A DNA stretch of 11,845 bases from Candidatus Woesearchaeota archaeon (GCA_016180145.1 JACPBT010000087.1:1-11845), one strand, 5' to 3'; positions 6,173 through 11,845 are shown, counted from the first letter of the stretch. Translations and numbers: made by a program. The notes: generated by a model not told the origin, from the letters alone.

Positions 6173-8887
6173 TTACTGCGTAGTGCCAGCACCTGCATCA
6201 TCTGCAGGCACTTCAGGAGCAACTGGGGCTACTGGGGCAACAGGCTTAGGCTCCGGCGCAGCAACACTGATGTCAGTGAAGCTTGTTCCGCTAACCACAA
6301 CCTCAGAACCCTTCAGCTTGCCAGACTCTTGCCACTGCTGGTAGTTGAAAAGCACACGCGCTGCCCTTCTGGTGTCAGACGCACCGTAGCCTGCAACAAG
6401 CAAAGCAACCTTGCCGTTTGCATGCTCAAACAGCTGAATCATTGCCTTGCCAGCTGTAAAGCCCGCAGCACAATCATCCGGGTTGCCCATAAGCTCAGCA
6501 GCTGCTGAATTTGCACATGGACCACCAATAACGATTGCGTTCTGTGCCTTTACATCAGTCACTTCGTTGGCAAGCTTACCAACACCAGGCGCAATGTCAG
6601 TCGGCTCATAGTAAGTAAGCTGACCTGCCTCAGTGGCATCGCCCTTCTGTATGCTAACATCAGGCGCCACTATGTAAACCAAAGGCAGCCTCTGCACTAC
6701 TGGATAGTCAACATCCAAAGTGTCAGGGTCGTTGCTTGGGTTGTCCCACTTGACATAAGCACCAAGGCTTGTGTATGCGTAGTTGGTGTTGCTCTCTCCC
6801 TCAGGAGACTTGTAAGCGATGTCTGAATGCCATGTGTCGTTCTCAGCAAACTGCACCTTAGCCGAGGCAGCGGTTATGGTAAAGTCCAACGGTATCGGAG
6901 CAAGGTTGTCATAGTCATCCGCATTAACAGTCTGGACTGATACCATGACTGACGTCAATGGCGGACTGCTGGTATTCACGACCTTGAGGTAAATACCGTT
7001 AACCGGAAACGGACTTATCAAAATCTGAGCCCCACCTTTAGAGGTGATGTTAATAATGTTGCCCGTATCCACATCAGTCGGCACACCATTTGCAGAGGCA
7101 GTGTCAATATCACCATCTCCGTTCGCGTCAACCGCTATGGAAAAGTCCGCAGTGTTTCCTGAAACGTTCCAAACCTTATACGTTGCACCGCCGAGCTTAA
7201 GCGTAGCTGCTGCTGTTCCAATACCAGGAACTGTAGCTCCTGTTGACAACACCTCTTCCTTGGTTCCTGTCTCTCCAAGAACCTGGAACTTAACAACAGG
7301 GCTACTGTCTGTCATTGCTGAAGAACCCTTATACCTCACAGCATAAGTCCTTCTGCCACCCTGCTTCTGACTAATATCAGACACGATAAAGTAGTCATTC
7401 CTTGCAATAGTGGTGTTCTCAGTTATAATCAGAGAGTTGTCATTGTCACCAAGCGAGATGTTAGTGCCAGTTGATGAGTAAACCAAAGGCACTGTAACAT
7501 CATTGCCGCTGCCGTCAACGAACTGCAGGTCATACTGATTGGAGCCGGATGTCTTAATCCGTATCTTCTCTGTTGAAACAGAATCCAAGCCTGCATATTC
7601 AATGTCCCATGCATTCAGAAGGGCCTGAGGCTCATCCATCTGCCCAGAAATCTTTCCTCCTGCAGGCACATAAAAGTCGTCATCAGCTGTGATGTTCAAC
7701 TGGATGGTGTCAATCTTGAAAGTAGAGTTGTCATCACTACCTGTGATGGTAGCTTTTGTGTCGTCAATCTTCTCATTGCCGACTTCCAAGACCACACTGC
7801 CAGCTCCTGCCCGCGCCACATCAGTGTCTTTAAGGAAAATCTTGTCAGCACCAAGGTAGAACTCTACCTTCCTGACACCGCCCGCGAAATCCTGCGAGGA
7901 GATATCCTTAACACCAATCTGAGACTTGTCAGCCAGCGTAAAGGTTCCACCCTCGCTCATAGAGTCAGTAGACTCGCCATTAACGATGAACTTGGCAGTC
8001 GTGCTTCCTACAAAGTCAAGAAGAACCTCATAGTCCTTACCTTTAACAGTAAAGGTCTTTGTCTCACCCTCAGCCATAGAGTCCTTAACAGCTCCGCCCA
8101 TCAATGTAAGCTCTGCGCTGTTGCCTGTGGCTGATGTCCTCCTTGCCTTAACTATGGAATAGCTCTTACCGAGCATTGTTATGTCCTTTCCTTCAAAGTT
8201 CCAGAGGTAGGTGCCAGTTGTAGCAGCAGAACCTGCGCTGTCAGTAACTGTTGACTCAGCCGAAGTTGTAAACTCCAGACTGTAACGCGCAACCCTGTCG
8301 CTGTTCTTCACATAAAAGTATGTGTCAGTCTTGTCAGTGTCAGGGTCCTCTGCAAATATAACCGACTGGCTTGCAGGGTTCGTAGTTGTCTGCTGGTTCA
8401 CATTGTCAAAATATAAGTACTGGTGGTAGTCAAAATCTCCCTTGTCATTCCTGAAAGTCCCATCAGCCAAAAGCTGAGGCAACTCATCATCAGTAACAAA
8501 GGTTGTTATGTTTTGGACAGTTTCCTGCCTTCCACTTGCACCGCTGCTGCCAACAGATTCAGAAAACTCAAGCTTTTTTGAAGAAGTGCCTATCAGCCAA
8601 TTGTCTCCACCGCTTGCAGAAACGCTTGTGCCTCCACTTACCTGAACGGTCTTCTTAACCTTTGCAGCACTCTGCAGGCTTGACAGAACATCAAGCGAAC
8701 CGAGAACATCTGCACCGTTGGAATTGGAGCCAACAACTATAATACCATTCAGCTTCCCATCCACTATAAATGGAGCAGGGTATTTGCTCAAGTCAGCAGC
8801 TGCGCTTGCGCTCAAAACAGTAGCGCCAACCATAACAGCTCCTGTGCTCAGAGCCATAATCCTCTTAACCGTTTTCATCAACTTCAC
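6173..8887 (-). CDS. S-layer protein (methanococcal/DPANN type), secreted
   Basis: This is the main cell-wall lattice protein, ~904 residues. The start is set at GTG 8887, six bases after a perfect GGAGGTG at 8900-8894. The GTG that ends that sequence (8896) would extend the frame three codons but is itself part of the ribosome binding site; ATG 8878 is a weaker alternative. A signal peptide covers about residues 1-30 (KLMKTVKR, hydrophobic stretch, ASAAA). The mature N-terminus YPAPFIVDGKLNGIIVVG with DVLGSLDVLSSLQ matches the S_layer_N type. Near the C-terminus, GGPCANSAAAELMGNPDDC and VAGYGASDTRRAARVL match the S_layer_C type. The last ~25 residues are a Pro/Ala tail with PVAP repeats, and no transmembrane anchor is visible. 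At least nine N-X-S/T sequons suggest N-glycosylation. High Asp, Thr, Ser and Gly with few Cys is typical of the family. The strong promoter, leader and terminator indicate high expression. Confidence 0.92.
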   Translation of the reverse strand: MKLMKTVKRIMALSTGAVMVGATVLSASAAADLSKYPAPFIVDGKLNGIIVVGSNSNGADVLGSLDVLSSLQSAAKVKKTVQVSGGTSVSASGGDNWLIGTSSKKLEFSESVGSSGASGRQETVQNITTFVTDDELPQLLADGTFRNDKGDFDYHQYLYFDNVNQQTTTNPASQSVIFAEDPDTDKTDTYFYVKNSDRVARYSLEFTTSAESTVTDSAGSAATTGTYLWNFEGKDITMLGKSYSIVKARRTSATGNSAELTLMGGAVKDSMAEGETKTFTVKGKDYEVLLDFVGSTTAKFIVNGESTDSMSEGGTFTLADKSQIGVKDISSQDFAGGVRKVEFYLGADKIFLKDTDVARAGAGSVVLEVGNEKIDDTKATITGSDDNSTFKIDTIQLNITADDDFYVPAGGKISGQMDEPQALLNAWDIEYAGLDSVSTEKIRIKTSGSNQYDLQFVDGSGNDVTVPLVYSSTGTNISLGDNDNSLIITENTTIARNDYFIVSDISQKQGGRRTYAVRYKGSSAMTDSSPVVKFQVLGETGTKEEVLSTGATVPGIGTAAATLKLGGATYKVWNVSGNTADFSIAVDANGDGDIDTASANGVPTDVDTGNIINITSKGGAQILISPFPVNGIYLKVVNTSSPPLTSVMVSVQTVNADDYDNLAPIPLDFTITAASAKVQFAENDTWHSDIAYKSPEGESNTNYAYTSLGAYVKWDNPSNDPDTLDVDYPVVQRLPLVYIVAPDVSIQKGDATEAGQLTYYEPTDIAPGVGKLANEVTDVKAQNAIVIGGPCANSAAAELMGNPDDCAAGFTAGKAMIQLFEHANGKVALLVAGYGASDTRRAARVLFNYQQWQESGKLKGSEVVVSGTSFTDISVAAPEPKPVAPVAPVAPEVPADDAGAGTTQ

Positions 8888-8893
8888 ACTAAA

Positions 8894-8900
8894 CACCTCC
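8894..8900 (-). promoter_or_regulatory. Perfect Shine-Dalgarno sequence of the S-layer gene
   Basis: GGAGGTG on the minus strand is fully complementary to the archaeal 16S rRNA 3' end. It lies six bases before GTG 8887, which decides the start. Its last three bases are an in-frame GTG that automatic callers may mistake for the start. Confidence 0.8.
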
Positions 8901-8926
8901 GTGTTGTTTGGTTAACATTCATAGAC

Positions 8927-8942
8927 GCATATAGCGCTATGC
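8927..8942 (-). promoter_or_regulatory. Hairpin at the predicted 5' end of the S-layer mRNA
   Basis: GCATA and TATGC form a 5-bp stem around a 6-base loop; the centre ATAGCGCTAT (8931-8940) is itself a perfect palindrome. Counting ~26 bases from the TATA box puts transcription start near 8938-8940, so the palindrome spans the initiation site. It could stabilise the transcript or bind a dimeric regulator; both are inference. Confidence 0.4.
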
Positions 8943-8960
8943 TACCCATGATAAAGGGAG

Positions 8961-8974
8961 TATATAAACTTTTT
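8961..8974 (-). promoter_or_regulatory. Strong BRE/TATA promoter of the S-layer gene
   Basis: On the minus strand AAAAAG followed by TTTATATA (8968-8961) is a near-consensus archaeal BRE plus TATA box. The expected start near 8939 gives a ~50-base leader with a full Shine-Dalgarno site, unlike the leaderless arrangement of neighbouring genes. This fits a highly expressed surface protein. Confidence 0.75.
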
Positions 8975-9196
8975 GTTTTCGTGTTTTTTGGAAAATATAT
9001 TTTGTTTTATTCACTTCAACTGCCTGCTGCCACTTCACCAACACCTGACAATAAGCGAGTCAAAGCGGAATTGGAAACTAATAAAAGGGCATATTTATAA
9101 ACATTTGTGTCTTGCAGGCAACACATTTTTAATAATTTGACGACGAGAAACAACATGGATACGTTCTATATAATAATAGAGAAACGCAAAAGAGCG
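8975..9196. other. Intergenic region between S-layer promoter and phosphatase 3' end
   Basis: No convincing gene is present in this region. It holds an AT-rich near-palindrome AAAATATATTTT (8992-9003), a symmetric TATA-like TTTATAAA (9094-9101) that could serve either strand, and a 15-codon ATG-to-TAA frame at 9155-9202 (+). Just past the phosphatase stop, the minus strand is pyrimidine-rich (9176-9195), which may act as its terminator. Confidence 0.4.
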
Positions 9197-9748
9197 CTAT
9201 AAAACATAGCCCCAACCCGGCTTCCATTCCTTAGGCTTTTTAAGACGCCAATCCTTTTTAATTGCTGCCTTCCAGCTCCTGCCTTTCAGCAGAACGTCAA
9301 GCGCAAGCTGAGGCGCCCTGTGAGAAACAACAGCAACACACTTTCCAGCATGCTTTTGCTTCAAATCACTTAGAAAGTCCTTAACTCTTTTTTCCACATC
9401 CTTACAGCTTTCGCCGTTTGGAAAAGGAATGCCCACGAACCTTAGAATCAAGGAATCAACCTTGTTAGACTTGATACCAGTCAAATCACCGTAATCACAC
9501 TCCCTTAACCGCCTGTCCTTAATAATAGGCACTGTTTTCCCAAACATCAGCTTAGCGGAGTCAACAGCCCGCTTCAAATCAGAGCAGAACACGGCATCAA
9601 ACTTTCTATCACTGATAATCCTCCCGAGCTTTCGGGACTGCCCTATGCCAAGCGGCGATAATTCACAATCAGACCAACCGGATGCAATACCTGCCTCATT
9701 ATCAACAGTTGTTCCATGCACAAAATAAATGATTTGGACAGGATTCAT
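9197..9748 (-). CDS. Histidine phosphatase family protein (phosphoglycerate mutase-like)
   Basis: This is a 183-residue protein from ATG 9748. The frame stays open for 30 more codons upstream, but those lie in a tRNA gene and give meaningless sequence, so the ATG after the tRNA is the real start. FVHGTT puts the catalytic H11 after the first beta strand. SDLKRAVDSA carries the conserved R60, LRE gives the expected E83, and VVSH gives the second catalytic H143. The tail ending DWR...EWKPGWGYVL is probably shared within an archaeal/CPR-type subfamily. The usual RHG motif lacks its arginine: residue 10 is valine. Such enzymes remove or move phosphate via a phospho-histidine; whether this one acts on a sugar phosphate or other metabolite cannot be told. 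No Shine-Dalgarno site precedes the ATG, and the gene is probably transcribed together with the tRNA 12 bases upstream. Confidence 0.83.
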   Translation of the reverse strand: MNPVQIIYFVHGTTVDNEAGIASGWSDCELSPLGIGQSRKLGRIISDRKFDAVFCSDLKRAVDSAKLMFGKTVPIIKDRRLRECDYGDLTGIKSNKVDSLILRFVGIPFPNGESCKDVEKRVKDFLSDLKQKHAGKCVAVVSHRAPQLALDVLLKGRSWKAAIKKDWRLKKPKEWKPGWGYVL

Positions 9749-9760
9749 ACGCGTTTGAAA

Positions 9761-9844
9761 TGCGGGGAGTAGGATTCGAACCCACGAAGGCACTAAGCCA
9801 GCAGGTCCTAGGCCTGCTCCATTTGACCGCTCTGGCATCCCCGC
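9761..9844 (-). tRNA. tRNA-Leu (anticodon UAG), class II
   Basis: The minus strand from 9844 to 9762 folds into a full cloverleaf. The acceptor stem is GCGGGGA/TCCCCGC and the D-stem CCA/TGG with A14 and GG in the loop. The anticodon stem is GCAGG/CCTGC around CCTAGGA, followed by a variable arm GGC-TTAGT-GCC. The T-arm is GTGGG-TTCGAAT-CCTAC. The long variable arm and discriminator A (9761) indicate leucine, and TAG at 9810-9808 is the anticodon reading CUA/CUN. CCA is not encoded. No intron is present. Position 33 is C where almost all tRNAs have U. Confidence 0.95.
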
Positions 9845-9876
9845 AGCTTTTTCTGAAGAAGCGACTACATTGCGCC

Positions 9877-9888
9877 AATTATAAATAT
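9877..9888 (-). promoter_or_regulatory. TATA box of the tRNA-Leu/phosphatase transcript
   Basis: ATATTTATAATT on the minus strand is a good archaeal TATA box centred ~38 bases before the tRNA 5' end. Start of transcription ~25 bases downstream gives a ~13-base leader, as is usual for archaeal tRNA genes. Confidence 0.6.
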
Positions 9889-9944
9889 GTTGCTATGTGA
9901 GCGGCGGACTGCAATAATTAATCGGAGCAGCAGGCTACGACTAT

Positions 9945-9997
9945 AGGAAATAAACTTAATTTTCGTATCTTCAAAAATACTTGTAAGCTTATTTCCT
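9945..9997. repeat. Inverted repeat A, 13-base arms with one mismatch
   Basis: AGGAAATAAACTT (9945-9957) and AAGCTTATTTCCT (9985-9997) are complementary at 12 of 13 positions, with a 27-base spacer that contains TTTCGTAT (9961-9968). It lies upstream of both divergent promoters, outside the predicted transcripts. Confidence 0.7.
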
Positions 9998-10001
9998 AAT
10001 A

Positions 10002-10053
10002 AGCAAATCACGTTTCGTATTAAGCAAAGTTACGGTTATTAACGTGATTTGCT
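10002..10053. repeat. Inverted repeat B, 13-base perfect arms
   Basis: AGCAAATCACGTT (10002-10014) and AACGTGATTTGCT (10041-10053) are perfectly complementary with a 26-base spacer. It begins four bases after repeat A and has nearly the same span (52 against 53). TTTCGTAT recurs at 10013-10020, and TAAGCAAA occurs three times (10000, 10021, 10055). Confidence 0.75.
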
Positions 10054-10076
10054 ATAAGCAAAAACTGCACAGTAAC

Positions 10077-10086
10077 ATTTTTAAAG
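10077..10086 (+). promoter_or_regulatory. TATA box of the eS19-eL39-eL31 operon
   Basis: ATTTTTAAAG is centred ~30 bases before the eS19 ATG at 10111. The expected transcript start is within about 5 bases of the ATG, and no Shine-Dalgarno sequence is seen, so the first gene is nearly leaderless. Confidence 0.5.
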
Positions 10087-10110
10087 CACTGGCTTTTCTC
10101 AGGATTCAAG

Positions 10111-10593
10111 ATGGCAAAAATGCTTGAAGTTAATCCAAACGAGCTTATAGAAAAGGTAGCTGATGAACTGGAAAAGCTGCCCGAAATAAAAGCGCCTGAC
10201 TGGGCATCATTCATAAAAACCGGAAGGCACAAACAAAGGCCGCCGGCAAGGGAAGACTGGTGGCAGGTAAGGGCGGCAGCGATGCTGCGCTCAGTAGCAA
10301 GACTCGGACCAATAGGCGTGTCAAAAATAAGAGTCAAATACGGCGGCAAAAAAAACAGAGGGCATAAGCCGGAACACGCATACAAAGGCTCAGGAAGCAT
10401 AGCAAGAAAAATACTCCAGCAGCTTGAAAAGGCCGGACTCGTAAGGCAGGCGCAAAAAGGGCTGCACAAAGGCAGAATCATAACACAAAAAGCCACTCAG
10501 ATAATGAACAAGGCAGCAGAGGAACTCTCACCAACAAAGCAAAAGGAAGCCAAGCCTGCAAAAGAGGAAACTGCTTCAAAACAAAAGGTATGA
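10111..10593 (+). CDS. rps19e: Small-subunit ribosomal protein eS19
   Basis: This 160-residue protein matches the archaeal/eukaryotic eS19 family, which binds the head of the 30S subunit. Diagnostic blocks are the N-terminal VNPNELIEKVADEL, PPAREDWWQVRAAAMLR (44-60), GPIGVSKIRVKYGGKKNRG (66-84) and ILQQLEKAGLV (101-111), forming the winged-helix core. The core ends near residue 138. The last ~20 residues are a Lys/Glu/Ala-rich tail, and eL31 at the end of the operon has a similar one. The stop TGA overlaps the first possible ATG of eL39 (ATGA at 10590-10593), showing tight operon organisation. In many archaea a PDCD5-type protein gene follows eS19; it is absent here. Confidence 0.97.
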   Translation: MAKMLEVNPNELIEKVADELEKLPEIKAPDWASFIKTGRHKQRPPAREDWWQVRAAAMLRSVARLGPIGVSKIRVKYGGKKNRGHKPEHAYKGSGSIARKILQQLEKAGLVRQAQKGLHKGRIITQKATQIMNKAAEELSPTKQKEAKPAKEETASKQKV

Positions 10594-10598
10594 CAGAA

Positions 10599-10772
10599 AT
10601 GGCGCACATAAAGCATCCAAGCAAGAAAAAAAGGCTGAACAAGAAAGCAACCCAGACAAAATGGGCACCATTCTGGACAGTCCCAAAAATATACGGCAGG
10701 GGAAGAAGAATACACCCCGGAAGGCACACCGCAGTAAAGAGAAGCTGGAAAAGAACAAACATAAAGGCGTAA
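10599..10772 (+). CDS. rpl39e: Large-subunit ribosomal protein eL39
   Basis: This very small, basic protein has 57 residues from ATG 10599. HPSKKKRLNKKATQTKWAPFW and the C-terminal RIHPGRHTAVKRSWKRTNIKA match eL39, which lines the exit tunnel of archaeal and eukaryotic large subunits. An in-frame ATG at 10590 overlaps the eS19 stop (ATGA) and would give 60 residues. I prefer 10599 because AAGGT at 10585-10589 lies nine bases before it, and MAHIKHP is a more usual N-terminus. The stop is separated from the eL31 ATG by one base. Confidence 0.93.
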   Translation: MAHIKHPSKKKRLNKKATQTKWAPFWTVPKIYGRGRRIHPGRHTAVKRSWKRTNIKA

Positions 10773-10773
10773 A

Positions 10774-11229
10774 ATGGCAGCACTGGAAAGAACATACACA
10801 ATCCCGCTCAGAAGAGAAACACTCAAAACGCCCAGATACAAAAGGGCAAAAAAGGCAATCGCCGCACTTAAACAATTTGGCGAAAGACACCTCAAAACGA
10901 CAGACATAAAACTCGGAAAATACCTCAACATGAAAGTGTGGGAAAACGGAATCAGAAACACCCCGCACTCAGTCAAGGTAACCGCAGTAAAAGACGACAA
11001 AGGAACAGCAACAATGGAGCTGTTCGGCGCTCCAAAAGAAGAAAAAAAGGAAACAGCGAAAAAAGAAAAAGCAGCCGCGGCAGAAAGCAAAAAAACTGAG
11101 AAAGCAGAAGTGATACAAGAAGCGGAAATCCTGAGCGAAAGCAAGAGAGAAGAAACAAAGAAAGAAACAAAACAGAAACAGGAAAAAACGACTGCGGCAG
11201 AAACCGTGGCAAAAGAAGCTAAACAATAG
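10774..11229 (+). CDS. rpl31e: Large-subunit ribosomal protein eL31 with long charged C-terminal tail
   Basis: The first ~88 residues are a complete eL31: ERTYTIPLRRETLKTPRYKRAKKAI, then HLKTTDIKLGKYLNMKVWENGIRNTPHSVKVTAVK and a last strand ending MELFGAP. eL31 sits near the exit of the polypeptide tunnel. Family members usually end at about 80-100 residues; this one continues for ~63 residues of almost only Lys, Glu, Ala, Thr and Gln, likely helical or disordered. The tail keeps the frame and codon style of the gene, so it is probably translated. It is the last gene of the operon. In many archaea aIF6 follows; here there is a glycosidase with its own promoter. Confidence 0.95.
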   Translation: MAALERTYTIPLRRETLKTPRYKRAKKAIAALKQFGERHLKTTDIKLGKYLNMKVWENGIRNTPHSVKVTAVKDDKGTATMELFGAPKEEKKETAKKEKAAAAESKKTEKAEVIQEAEILSESKREETKKETKQKQEKTTAAETVAKEAKQ

Positions 11230-11232
11230 ATT

Positions 11233-11248
11233 AAAAAAAAAAAAAAAA
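11233..11248. repeat. A16 homopolymer after the ribosomal operon
   Basis: A run of 16 A on the + strand begins three bases after the eL31 stop. It is the wrong strand for a U-rich terminator of the operon. It may shape the DNA upstream of the next promoter, or its length may vary or be a sequencing error. Confidence 0.6.
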
Positions 11249-11254
11249 TTCTCC

Positions 11255-11269
11255 CGAAAAGTTTTTAAC
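11255..11269 (+). promoter_or_regulatory. BRE/TATA promoter of the GH63-like gene
   Basis: CGAAAA followed by GTTTTTAA is a BRE/TATA pair centred ~28 bases before ATG 11294. No Shine-Dalgarno sequence precedes that ATG, so the mRNA is probably leaderless. Confidence 0.55.
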
Positions 11270-11293
11270 CACGCAACCGGAATAGTCTGAGCA

Positions 11294-11845
11294 ATGCAGG
11301 CAAACAGAAACAGCAGAGAAGAAATCCTGAAGGCAGCCAGAAAACTGCTGCTCGCCAACAGAAGGACAAAATGCGGCTACACATTCACAGTGCCGTCACC
11401 CTACGAATACAGGCACCAATGGCTCTGGGACAGCTGCTTCCACGCCATAGCACTAAGGCATTTTGACACAAAGGCGGCAGAGAGCGAAATTGAAAGCCTG
11501 ATGGCATCACAGCACAGGGACGGCATGGTGCCTCACGAAAGCAAATACAGCATATTTGGAATCATGCTTCCATACACCAGCAGGATAACACAGCCGCCAA
11601 TAATAGCAAGGGCTGCGCTTGACGTCCACGCAAAAAGCCGCAACAGGGAGTTCCTCACAAGAATATTCCCAAGGCTACAGCTATACCACAACTGGCTTGA
11701 GGAAAGGCGCGAGGCAAACGGCATACTCAAAGTAGTTGACTCAAATGAAAGCGGGGAAGACAACTCAATCCTGTGGGATGATGAGCTAAAAATACCGACA
11801 CACATGACATACCTCAGATGGCTTACCACATACGTGCCCATGTTC
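11294..11845 (+). CDS. GH63-like (alpha/alpha)6-barrel glycoside hydrolase, 3'-truncated
   Basis: An open frame of 184 codons runs from ATG 11294 to the window end without a stop. QWLWDSCFHAIALRHFD (42-58), a QHRDGMVPH block (73-81), RITQPP (97-102), FLTRIFPRLQLYHNWL (120-135) and ESGEDNSILWDD (152-163) are in the order and spacing of the catalytic barrel of GH63-like enzymes, such as mannosylglycerate hydrolase-type and alpha-glucosidase-related proteins. These are inverting hydrolases using two acidic residues; the Asp in the ESGxDNS block is a likely member of the site, and the second would lie beyond the window. There is no signal peptide, so it is probably cytoplasmic, perhaps acting on trehalose, mannosylglycerate or another storage or solute glycoside. 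The substrate cannot be fixed from this fragment. Confidence 0.82.
   Translation, partial: MQANRNSREEILKAARKLLLANRRTKCGYTFTVPSPYEYRHQWLWDSCFHAIALRHFDTKAAESEIESLMASQHRDGMVPHESKYSIFGIMLPYTSRITQPPIIARAALDVHAKSRNREFLTRIFPRLQLYHNWLEERREANGILKVVDSNESGEDNSILWDDELKIPTHMTYLRWLTTYVPMF

Noticed and set aside
8897..9196. Riboswitch or rRNA/tRNA gene in the S-layer upstream region
   Set aside because: I found no cloverleaf, conserved riboswitch core or long stem; only promoter-like AT blocks are visible.
9749..9838. N-terminal 30-residue extension of the phosphatase frame (MPERSNGAGLG...)
   Set aside because: It is a translation through the tRNA-Leu gene; the conserved protein begins at ATG 9748.
9945..10053. 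CRISPR array
   Set aside because: There are only two inverted repeats with different arms, no repeated identical units with unique spacers, and no cas genes.
10497..11144. Long open frames on the minus strand across the ribosomal operon
   Set aside because: They are antisense to well-recognised eS19, eL39 and eL31 and consist of Phe/Leu/Ser/Cys-rich sequence created by A-rich sense codons.

Overview
The window reads as a chromosomal segment of an archaeon, most likely from the DPANN/Nanoarchaeota-like assemblage (Woesearchaeota, Pacearchaeota and relatives). The reasons are an archaeal ribosomal cluster eS19-eL39-eL31, a secreted S-layer protein with the methanococcal-type S-layer N- and C-terminal blocks, TATA/BRE promoters sitting about 25-30 bases before several start codons (leaderless or nearly leaderless mRNAs), and a class II tRNA-Leu without encoded CCA. 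The phylum assignment is inference from family resemblance; no database search was possible.

Layout. Bases 2-2364 (+): the 3' part of a radical SAM gene overlapping by one base a GT39-like membrane glycosyltransferase. Bases 2458-4100 (+): a two-gene, toxin-antitoxin-like module (XRE-HTH/ImmA-IrrE metallopeptidase plus a DUF4411 PIN-like protein) with a 4-base ATGA overlap and visibly different codon use, probably horizontally acquired. Bases 4179-5954 (-): a YfhO-like GT-C membrane protein, convergent with the module. Bases 6173-8887 (-): the large S-layer gene with a strong promoter, a short hairpin at the predicted mRNA 5' end, a perfect Shine-Dalgarno sequence and a U-rich terminator. Bases 9197-9844 (-): tRNA-Leu(UAG) followed 12 bases later by a histidine-phosphatase gene. 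Bases 9945-10053: two adjacent 13-bp inverted repeats lying between divergent promoters. Bases 10111-11229 (+): the ribosomal operon eS19-eL39-eL31. Bases 11294-11845 (+): the start of a GH63-like (alpha/alpha)6-barrel glycosidase cut by the window end.

How they fit together. The S-layer protein, with at least nine N-glycosylation sequons, lies next to one multi-pass GT-C protein and a few kilobases from another, so a cell-surface glycosylation neighbourhood is plausible but unproven. The ribosomal cluster and tRNA are housekeeping. The HTH-peptidase/PIN pair is the accessory element. The observations most worth following up are the C33 in the tRNA-Leu anticodon loop, the tRNA-mRNA dicistron with no ribosome binding site, the twin inverted repeats, and the acquired PIN/metallopeptidase pair.
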